DNA from: Euclidia mi
Taxonomy: Eukaryota; Arthropoda; Insecta; Lepidoptera; Erebidae
Assembly (NCBI GenBank): GCA_944739405.2
Contig: OX123182.2
Span: 36,953,598-37,017,597 of the forward strand
Length of the DNA stretch: 64,000 nt
Direction: 5' to 3'
How positions within the stretch are numbered: the stretch's first letter is position 1; the number at the start of each line of letters is the position of its first letter. This document shows, piece after piece, positions 12,301 through 20,717 of the stretch. Position numbers and translations under genes: made by a program. The notes under the pieces were generated by a model that saw only the letters and a list, made by a program, of their open reading frames with translations, did no database searches and was not told the DNA's origin.

Positions 12301-12560
12301 TATGCACAAAATATCTATGGCCTTATTTTCCTTGCAATGAAGTTCTAGAGATAACGTTAATAAGTTAGATTTATTGATGAGTCCATTGATGTTTTGATGT
12401 AGTATGTTAATTTCGTATTTGTTGTTATCGTTAGGCTTTCTTCGGACCCGTCCGAATAATTCTCTGGTATTTCTTTTATGGTTTGATTCGAAAATGATAT
12501 ATTTCTGTTGTGTTCTTTTTGCGTGTTTTTAACGTTCAATTTGCATACTAATATCATGTA
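9340..12560 (-). mobile_element. Decayed CR1/Jockey-group non-LTR retrotransposon
   Basis: The element lies on the minus strand. Its 3' end is CAATAAATGACATTTGAATT (near 9370-9350), a terminus very like the one at 19688-19710. Going upstream it holds an ORF2 C-terminus, reverse transcriptase and endonuclease in order, broken by frameshifts and stops. No ORF1 was recognised, so it is probably 5'-truncated around 12.5-12.6 kb. Confidence 0.8.
9599..12430 (-). pseudogene. CR1/Jockey-group ORF2 remnant: endonuclease, reverse transcriptase, C-terminal domain
   Basis: Minus strand, in order. The endonuclease begins near 12425 (HQNINGLINKSN, then DILCISEH, CVYRPP) and continues in another frame at 12032-11379 (VVLCGDFNIN, then ALSDHTAQL, the catalytic SDH). 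The reverse transcriptase starts at 11332-10751 (NTGYDGISMLVIK, FPDKLKKTIIKPLFKK, CYRLIALIP) and resumes at 10616-10368 (SYLSNRKQC, VPQGSVLGPLLFNVYINDLP, LFADDST). The C-terminal domain is at 10099-9908 (HGYVGSILRYGNLFWGNS) and 9865-9599. The 10368-10100 part has no open frame. At least four frame breaks separate the pieces. The protein would nick DNA and prime reverse transcription of its own RNA; the copy is inactive. Confidence 0.85.
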
Positions 12561-13165
12561 CCTACTTTTAAAAAAATGTGGCTTTTTGGTGTGTATATTA
12601 TTTTGATATCAGAATTTCCCATTATTTTTGGTTAGCCGTCGCAAAAGCGTACTTATAATTGTATAGTTAAAATAAGTCTATGACATCCTTCTACATATTA
12701 ATGGGTCTACGTTACGTTGCAGTTGATACGTTGCTTATATCCCCGGTATATAATAGTAGAACAGTAGTAAGTGAATCACGGACTTCAAGACAAAAAGTGA
12801 CGGAGACTTATTTATGCAACCATCGCATCCTCGGTGTACTTAAGTGCAAGAACTTGCTTTTTAAAAATGTTTGCATACTTATTTATTTACTCTTTTTTAG
12901 GATTCAAAATTTTCAAACTCAGTGAACGTACCAAGTAAAAGAAAATTTAGAGACATTATTTTGGTCTGACGACGGAACATAATGTATATTTTTACATGAT
13001 ACGACAGGAGTTAAATAGTTTTTTCAACACCTAACGAAACACAGAAAGAATATACAAATATACCAAACCAAGTCTTATTATTAGATACGTCGAAGCTCAA
13101 ATCAAATATTTGTCTTACATACCACCTAATAAGCATACTTATAGGTGCATACCACCTAATAATAC
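12561..13165. other. AT-rich stretch, nothing recognised
   Basis: No coding frame of merit is present. ATACCACCTAATAA occurs twice (near 13119 and 13149), just upstream of the SINE head. This is probably a local duplication tied to the SINE insertion. Confidence 0.45.
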
Positions 13166-13167
13166 CT

Positions 13168-13405
13168 ACTAAGCAAGCGGCGATAGCCCAGCGGTGTACG
13201 TAACGGACTGCGGAGACGCTGGCCTCGGGTTCGATTCCCCGTACCCCGGGCGCACACCTTTGTTTTTTCGAAGTTAAGTGAATAAAAAATGTTAATTATC
13301 GCTTAATAATGTGCCCAGTAGATGCCAATATTACCGTTTGGAACCGAAACATAAATGGCGAAGTGTGGGTGTATGTGAAGTTATGTTAATTGTTATATCA
13401 ACTAA
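13168..13405 (+). repeat. tRNA-headed SINE (family Q)
   Basis: The head GCGGCGATAGCCCAGCGGTG holds a pol III A box, and GGGTTCGATTCCCCG holds the B box. The body CGAAGTTAAGTGAATAAAAA, GTGCCCAGTAGATGCCAA and GCGAAGTGTGGGTGT follows. The 3' part is shortened relative to the copies at 36.8, 60.5 and 61.8 kb, which end in CCCCTTCGGGGATAAAAGG. The body is shared with 60030-60120. Confidence 0.8.
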
Positions 13406-15056
13406 ATCAAAACCCACTCAAATCTTCTTTTTAATACACACGATATAAATTAGAGCTCGGGAACCAACATCTATACTATAATAAAACTGTAGAGGTGAAA
13501 AAGTCTGTACATTAAAGATATTTTGACGAAAATTAGCTAAAAAATCTAGGAAAATGCTAGAAAGCAATACTTGATATTTTTTAGAATTTATGTCTGTCTT
13601 TCTTTCCCTATATTGCTAAAGATCTCTAAAATGGCTAAATTGATTTCAATAAAACTTACACTCATGTACAAAGGATACTCAAACCTATAAAATAGTATAT
13701 TATGTTACATCACAATCGGTTGAGTGGTTTTCGGTGTACAGCTTGACCTCTCCTTTGTACGTAGTCCCAAACAAAACAGGGATCATCCAAAACTGGTTAT
13801 ATATGTGGTGCCATCTATGATCATTATAAGTTTGTTAGTAAAATTATAGTTAGTCTAAATAGGTACCTTCAAAGTGTTTTATGGCTATTTACCCGACTTT
13901 AAAATCGAGACGATTCTTAATTTCGTCAGTATATTTTTATGTATTTTCGATAAATAAATTACTGGAACCGAGCATAATTATAGTTATCCTTCCGACCGAT
14001 AGATGTCACTATTTTCAAATAATGTTCTAGCAAAATAAATGTTTCTTGCAAAAAAGGCAATAATTATGTGTCGGGTTTTGTCTGTTATTAAAAAGATAAT
14101 AGAGTATACAATTCGGCACTTTCATAAACAAAAAGTCTATCTGTCAAAATTTATTACAATCTCCAATTAATTTTAACGGTCAATCTCATTTATTTCAAAA
14201 TATTATGTTTATATAATTGTTATATAATCATTTCATTTTATTTTATGGCGTTGAGCAAATGTCGTCATTTTCTGAATGGCGGTGTTAAGATTCTTCGAGG
14301 ATTGATGAGGTTCTCGGATAATTTGCTTTCATTGTCGTTGTCGTTGGATTACTTGAATGGTGTATTTGATTTTACTGTTGAGTTTATGATTGTTGAATTT
14401 ATCGTGTTTCTTTGATTTCTTTCGTTCGTTCGTGTTCTGTGATTATACAGGTGTCTCATTATTCCCAATTTCCCACGACCCACTCCTCACGTCACGTACG
14501 TGGGAATTTTTGGGCGGGAGACTGAGGCCTGAATTCAGATACTTACCTCTTGAGTTACTCAACGGGGCTATCTTACTTTCGGCAGGGCTGGACATTCGTA
14601 GTCCTGTGTGTATTTTCTAAATAAATCGCAGGGACAGACACTTGAAACAGCTGGGATCGACATCCGAACATGTTGTTTTTCATATGATCAGTTATATGTG
14701 TAACGAGCGAGCGGTAAAAATAATTTACATGTTCTATGTGAAGGTGGTAAAACAGTTAATGTTGTGTATAAAGAAATTCTCTAAAGATATATATATATGG
14801 TATATAATATACATATAAAAGTTATAAATATTATATACTCTTGGCATAAATGTCATGCTAATTAAATTCCAACATTTACGCGAACGAAGTCGCGGGCACC
14901 GCTAGTATTAAATATTAATCGAAGCGAATCATCTCTCGTTTCAGCCAAGGTCGAAATATCACCGTAAATTGTTACGATAGAAGTATCCACACATGTATAT
15001 AGTTAATAAAAAATTTACATATTATACTTTGAACTGTTTTAGTTTTTAATGACTTT
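13406..15056 (+). repeat. Block X, copy A (interrupted by a Helitron)
   Basis: Positions 13406-13469 and 14906-15056 are collinear with 60110-60350. Shared landmarks are CACACGATATAAATTAGAG, GAATCATCTCTCGTTTCAGC and GATAGAAGTATCCACACATG. The Helitron at 13470-14905 interrupts this copy only. No coding frame is present and the class is unknown. Confidence 0.75.
13470..14905 (+). mobile_element. Non-autonomous Helitron, 1.44 kb
   Basis: It begins TCTATACTATAATA and ends in CTAG, preceded by a short hairpin CGCGA-ACGAAG-TCGCG (14879-14894) 7 nt upstream. It sits exactly between A (13469) and T (14906). The homologous block near 60190-60205 reads straight through CTACATATTAAAT, so the element is absent there and the AT target is intact. 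No Rep/helicase coding is present, so it depends on a partner. The same 3' end type occurs at 41591-41618. Confidence 0.87.
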
Positions 15057-15460
15057 GTGTCCCGATGGAAGGAAATCGAGAGGAGGATTCAGTTGGGATG
15101 GGCAGCATTCGGTAAACTACGTCGGGTCTTATCTTCGCCTATTCCGCAAAGCCTCAAGACAAAAGTCTTCGACCAATGCGTCCTACCAGTAATGACGTAC
15201 GGTGCCGAAACCTGGACACTCACGGTCGGGCTGGTCCATAGATTTAAAGTCGCTCAGCGTGCCATGGATGTGCTATGCTTGGAGTCTCTCTAGAGGATAG
15301 AATTCGCAACGAGGTCATCCGGAAGAGAACTGGTTTTATCGACATAGCTCGCCGTATAAGCAGGCTAAAGTGGCAATGGGCTGGCCACGTCTGCCGAAGG
15401 ACCGACGACCGTTGGACCACGTTTCGGCAAACGAAGAGTAGGACGCCCCTCAACTCTCAA
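15057..15460 (+). pseudogene. RTE ORF2 C-terminal fragment
   Basis: The translation reads RIQLGWAAFGKLRRVL, CVLPVMTYGAETWTLT and VAQRAM, then shifts frame near 15270-15280 to MLGVSLEDRIRNEVIRKRT and LKWQWAGHVCRRTDDRW. This is the part of RTE ORF2 downstream of the reverse transcriptase, typical of lepidopteran RTE elements. Reverse transcriptase and endonuclease are absent. A one-base shift links the two frames. It ends near 15455, followed by three CAACTCT units (15452-15472). The matching extreme C-terminus (KAEDRVLW ... EAYVQQW) appears separately at 63030-63086. Confidence 0.85.
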
Positions 15461-15875
15461 CTCTCAACAGCAGAACTTATTTACACTTTTCATTTTATAT
15501 TATTTTCTGCCTTAAATAATAACTGCCGGACATTTTTGTATAATTATTTTAAATATGTATTTTTTTATGTTTCATGGAACGAAGACATCGCACAAGACAT
15601 TTCCGATCACATTAATATGCACTCGAAACTCCACTTAATTCGTATAAAGAAATATTTTGGAAGAACCTGGCAAACAAGCGACTGTGTGGCCATGTGTTAT
15701 TGATTTATAGGTTTGGCATGACGGCAGTGTCGCATCTGCCGTGTCCGCATGATTTGTGTTAGTAATATGACGAATGTATTTACGAGATGGTTTGTGCACG
15801 TATTAAATGTTATGCACAAAAACTTTGTCATGTAATTCGTATTTGGCTTTCTATGTTTTGAGACTTAAATTTATA
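15461..15875. other. Stretch between the RTE fragment and repeat Y, nothing recognised
   Basis: This holds an open frame continuing the RTE frame by chance, with no family similarity that I can see, and no repeat. Confidence 0.4.
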
Positions 15876-17560
15876 TTCAGATAGTTCAAAATATTGCGGC
15901 ATGTTAACATTTTTTTATGAATAATATTCGCAAATAAAATATGTAAAAAGACCCTTAACGAAAACTGAAATCCCATATTGTACCAATCATTACCAACATT
16001 TTTTTACTTCGGCACCATTCCGTGAAATTATTTACTGGCTCAAGAGATATTGAGGGTCGAAGTCACTATACAATTTTTCTTATTAGGTACAAAATCGATG
16101 CATTTGCAACGCCAATTTGTTCTATAGATGTCCTATGCACCCATGAATGTATTTCGAGAATTGTACGCGCGCACTTTTAATTGGGCTTAAAAAATGTGTC
16201 AACTTATAAAAAAAATAGTTTTCCTGGTATTATTTTGCTTAGTATGATTAGGCATGATGTCCAAAACGAGTAGACTTTGGCTTGGTGATGGGTCTTGTGA
16301 CAACCTGTATAACGAATATATTTCTACGTTAGCAATCGAATATCTTTTGAAATTAACAGCTTGAACAAGGTGACTGTTAATAACTTTACCCATACTTGCA
16401 ATCTTCAAATAATAATTGTTAATTCGATGTACTATTATCTATATTTAATAATATATGTACATGTTTACTTGGTTAGTTGAACGTGCTTATCTCAGTCTCT
16501 ACTAGTTCGATTTGAATAATTATTTTAGTGATAGCAGAAGCTCTAAATAATATGTGGGAGTAACCGTGGATCTAGCTATTACATTATAATATCTATACAC
16601 GGTATATTCACACCGCAAAGCATTCTATTGTTATCATACCGTGTGACATAAACTGCGATAGTTTATATCGATAAAAATCTTTATAGTGATCCGTTCAATC
16701 AGAAAATGTGTACAGAAAACCATTTGTTGGTATTTTCGTCAGTTTTCCTTCTGCCACTATGATAGATTTCTGTTTACTATTTCATAGCGTTTGACTTTCA
16801 CACTGGTGGCGATATACGGTTTCGACTGTACTCGTATATCTAGTGTTATCCTTACTTCTTAGTATAGAGCAGATAGTAGTGTCCGTAACAATCATAATCA
16901 AATTGCTAATGTGATTTTTTTATAAGGAAATTAGCTGCTCTGACAAATATACTAATATTTATTTCTAGAGTTATAGGTAATTTTTAGGCTGCTGCTTTTC
17001 TGCTCTTAGCATCACATTGGCGATTAGTTTTATTTAAATAGGTGTTGTAGTTATGTGAGGATTTGTGACCGAATATTGCCAAGCCTGTTATCATTGTATC
17101 ACATAACTCTTGGTTCTAATAAATTGTAAATATCGCTTTCATTTAGGTACAATGATTAATGTTATACTTATAAAATGAAGCACTTTTTCATTTGTCTTTT
17201 TATTGAAAATGGAAATATAAAAATGATTACCGGCCGTGAATATAAGACATTTTGTAGTTATATGACTTCATCAGTCTGGGGTAGTAAGCGACCGACTTCT
17301 GACAAATTTACTCCAGTTTGTTTTATAGGCACTCCTGCAGATAACTTATTAGCTGCCTCAAACCTACAGCTATCATATATATTACGTGTGGCAAATTTGC
17401 GAGGAGTCGGGAATGATTACCTTCGTACTCGCGAGCGTGTAGTATCATTATTATGATTAATAAAGTATTGACATCGCGTGAGACGTGATAAACGCAGCAT
17501 TAACGTGCCATAGAAATGTGACTTTGAGTGTATGACTCTAATAAAGTCACATTTGATGAC
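15876..17560 (+). repeat. Repeat Y, copy A
   Basis: This matches 54470-59965 in inverted orientation once the two later insertions in that copy are removed. Landmarks are ATATTGCGGCATGTTAACAT (15892), ACTTCGGCACCATTCC (16005), GGTGATGGGTCTTGTGACAA (16284), ACCATTTGTTGGTATTTTCG (16719) and the open frame at 17224-17456. Identity over the frame is about 90% by eye. The element has no obvious inverted or direct termini. A possible polyadenylation signal AATAAA at 17459 follows the frame. The class is unknown. Confidence 0.78.
17224..17456 (+). CDS. Unknown short frame in repeat Y (about 76 codons), hypothetical
   Basis: Starting at the ATG at 17224 the frame encodes about 76 residues ending RTRERVVSLL; an earlier in-frame ATG lies at 17175. 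Copy B (54545-54774, minus) keeps the same start, length, stop codon and phase with no indel. About 17 codons differ by amino acid and about six are silent. The shared core includes YKTFCSY, TSSVWG, DKFT, VCFIGT, DNLLAASN and YLRTRERVVSL. No domain is recognised. The high proportion of amino-acid changes argues against current selection, while the uninterrupted frame in both copies suggests a coding ancestor. It could equally be chance openness in a young repeat. AATAAAG follows the stop. Confidence 0.35.
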
Positions 17561-18600
17561 ACTATGAACCGAATGCGAGAGTCAAAGTGGTTGAAGCGGT
17601 CGCTGTATAGAACCGGTAAGAGTGTTTTAGGTTCGATCAAACTGTGTGATACGTGAATTGTTGTTTCGGGTATGTTTGTCCGATGATTACAAAGTGAAGT
17701 CTTCTGCAATATGGTTTTTATGCGTACTAAGTGTCTTGTTTTTACTGCGTGTGAGTTGTCTTTATAAAGAGGCAGTTAAAATGCATACTTATAAGATGAT
17801 GGAATAATAACTTCAGGATAGTAAACAATACTACTTATTCATATATTATAACAAGACAACCATGTGGCAGAACTTTATCCTGCAACCGAGACAAGTCATG
17901 TCCTCAATTCGCTAAGCTATTCATGAGTGTGCATCTCGTGTAAGAAATTCGAGAATAAGTTTTACTTAGACTACTACTTCTTAGACTTCGATATTCAGTG
18001 CTGACAGGACGAGAACTCCTACTTTATGATTGACGCTACTTATTTATAATTTAGACTCCACCTATAGTTTTTTTTTATAACTAGGAATACCTATCATATT
18101 TATAGTATTGTATAAACAACCTCTCGGCTATGAGAATTGCAAGTGATTTTGATTTTTATTTGACAATATTGTTGAATCAGTTGCGAGTTTTGTTATCAAT
18201 TGTTTGAGGTCTAAACCAAGTAAAACCCTTTAACAATTAATCAGTAGACACTGTACTTCATGCAAAACTATAACTACCGTAAGTCTAGAAATCTTTACTA
18301 CTGTCGATGACAGCTAACAAAATGAGAGCAAACGAACCATTACATTTATGTATTTAGGATACGTCATTTCGTAATAATAACTACTTCATTCCAAAAGAAG
18401 AAGGAGAAAATAAACCCACACTACATCCCAATAAACATCCACATCCGCAAACCTAACATTTTTATAATACCTTTTCAAAGCGAAAACATGCAAGTGTTAA
18501 AAGTAAGCACCGTATGAACGCAACATATGTTATGTGCTAAAACTAAACTGGCGCATCGTATCACCTACGGCCATTTAACCCAAGAGAGGAAAGTAACCCT
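17561..18600. other. AT-rich stretch, nothing recognised
   Basis: No coding frame or repeat family was identified. Confidence 0.45.
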
Positions 18601-18908
18601 CGTAGGAGGTCTCCCCTCCTACGGCATTAATTTTGGGTAGGTATTTGAGGAAGGCTGGAAACTTGTCTCATACCTCTCCTATTATACCCCACCCAACACA
18701 GAACTGCAGACCTGGCTGGTGAATAGCGGAGCTAAATCAACCCCGATTTTTTTCATGTATTTGAGGCAATATGCAATTTTTGTAGTTTGATGTTATAGAA
18801 TTAAAAATAAAATAGGCCAGACATGTTGCCTCGATTAAAGTTTCAAGGTATAAAAGGAGAGGTATGGGACAAGGTTTCAGCTTGCCTCAAATACCTACTC
18901 AAAATTGA
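18601..18908. mobile_element. Foldback / MITE-like element with adjacent hairpin
   Basis: Inverted arms of about 60 bp, 18626-18686 and 18849-18908, are roughly 85% identical (for example GGTAGGTATTTGAGG against its complement CCTCAAATACCTACT). They enclose about 160 bp of non-coding DNA. Directly upstream, CGTAGGAGG (18601-18609) and CCTCCTACG (18615-18623) form a perfect 9-bp hairpin with a 5-nt loop. No target duplication was identified with confidence. Confidence 0.6.
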
Positions 18909-19685
18909 TACCCGTTTTCGGACTATCGGAACATAAAAACACCCGTAAAACAGTCCCATGGCATACATAACAGTAACTATATATGAGATATGCGAATGAT
19001 TTTCGTTTTAAATATCGTATGCTTTCACGCCTGAAAATATTGCGGCATGAATAAGTAAATATGCAGTATCAAGTTTTGAGTATAAAGTTTTTATAGAGTG
19101 GGCAAATAGTGATAAAAATAATTGATTTTATGCTATGTTGCAACATGTTTATCTCGTTATTGTTACCAGACAACGCGGCAGCTCAACTAATCAAAAGGCA
19201 AACTTCGTTTATGGATTTAATTCTCTAAGAGCTATAGGGAAAATAGAAAATTTAAATTAGGACATTTACTTTGATACGCATTGCGGGTAATGATAGAAGA
19301 AGAAGAAACTGGGAACAAAGACTGGGTAATTATCTCTCTTATATACATAGCTAGAAATGGTAGATGGTGTGGTTGGTAGATCTAATGCCTCAATTCTCTA
19401 GCTTATCAGTAATCTCTTAGAAGAGATGTCTCGTGATTTATTAATTATCTACAATTCTACATCTAGACGTTATCGCGACTACTCATAATATTATGCTAGG
19501 CATAATAATCGGAAAAACAAACCTAACCGGATTTGACTCAATATTAGCTTTTCCACAGAGCGACTGTTTATCTGGCCGCCGCAACCCAAGATAATAGCGA
19601 TATTCTATGGTTTGGACTGTGCCAGTTTATTCAGTGGTAATTACTCCCTATAACGTATTCAAAGATCTTAAGACAGTCGGGATTG
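18909..19685. other. AT-rich stretch, nothing firmly recognised
   Basis: The only notable point is an exact 16-mer, AAAATATTGCGGCATG (19034-19049), also found at the start of repeat Y. The similarity does not extend. Confidence 0.4.
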
Positions 19686-19760
19686 TTTTCAAATTCAAAT
19701 TCAAAAATATTTATTGTGTAACATAGGTACATGAGTTGGAATGTTTGGTTATTTGAACAT
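19686..19760 (-). mobile_element. 3' terminus of a CR1/Jockey-group element
   Basis: On the minus strand this ends CAATAAATATTTTTGAATTT followed by another GAATTTG unit. It closely resembles the terminus of the element at 9340. No coding part is preserved, so this is a severely 5'-truncated copy or a SINE sharing that 3' end. Confidence 0.45.
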
Positions 19761-20365
19761 GCTATGTCCCGCCATTTAGACATACAATAATAAGGTACAT
19801 TTATTGACGGTTAATTTGACGTGTTCTCCAAGGCAAGCGATAAATAACATTTTAAATCGCACGTTACCTCGAAAAGTCAGTGGTACACACTGCGGATTGA
19901 ATCCGTTACCCTCTGTATGGCAGAGTTCCGCTTGCGATATAATTAATATTTTAAAGCCGATCTCTTTGGTAAAAACTCAATATCGATAAAAGTACCATTA
20001 TTGTCCCGTAACAATTATAAACACTGGTTTCCAACTGGTAGCAAGAATGTGGAACTTTTTCTGAAACATGCTTCGTAGCAGAGTGCTACGCTAGTGCTAC
20101 GAGATTTGTAAGTTCTGCAACTAAGTGCACCTCGGCCTGTGTGACATTATGATTTTTTTTAGAGATATTATGTTGAATTTTAAAATAGTTACTGTTAAAT
20201 CATATATTAGTATTTAGTTGAGTTTGAGTAATATAATTGTGTTCAATTAAACAAAACTTGATTCCTTAGACAACTTACCAGTCTAAACTAGTAATACTGA
20301 ACAATAAAATACATAATATGTATTCCCATTCTTCAGGGACACATAACTGTAGATTATTATATTTC
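19761..20365. other. Stretch without recognised features
   Basis: One 61-codon frame (19804-19989) shows no family resemblance. Composition is ordinary. Confidence 0.4.
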
Positions 20366-20370
20366 GGGGG

Positions 20371-20524
20371 GATGGGCCTCGTTAGCCTTGGATGGCAACC
20401 CGTCTAGGAGAAGGGAAACTCTGAAATTAAACCACTCTCTTTGGAGGGATGGGCCTCGTCAGCTTTGGATGGCAACCCGTCTAGGAGAAGAAAAACTCCG
20501 AAATAAAACCAACATTCAGGGAGC
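20371..20524 (+). repeat. Two 77-bp direct repeats at the 5' end of the RTE-group element
   Basis: GATGGGCCTCGT begins at 20371 and again at 20448, each followed by TGGATGGCAACCCGTCTAGG. The units are nearly identical. Tandem 5' units are a plausible internal promoter module. The second unit continues into unique leader sequence. Confidence 0.8.
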
Positions 20525-20717
20525 ATACCCGAAAACAAACCCCAATCCAAGGTGTCAACCGACCCGTGCCGAGGGATTCGTGGCCAGAGGGCAAGCTGGT
20601 CGCAAACGGAGGGTGCATGTGTTGGTGGTCACAGGGCACAGCTGGGATTCCACCTTATCCCCGTAAAGGGCTCTGCGGGGACGGACATTTTAAATCCCTA
20701 ATGCTCGTGGGAACGCT

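Noticed and set aside
14390..14620. 76-codon frame inside the Helitron
   Set aside because: There is no Rep/helicase motif; it is a chance frame in a non-autonomous element.
15275..15703. 142-codon frame continuing past the RTE fragment
   Set aside because: Only the first about 55 residues resemble RTE; the remainder is chance read-through into AT-rich DNA.
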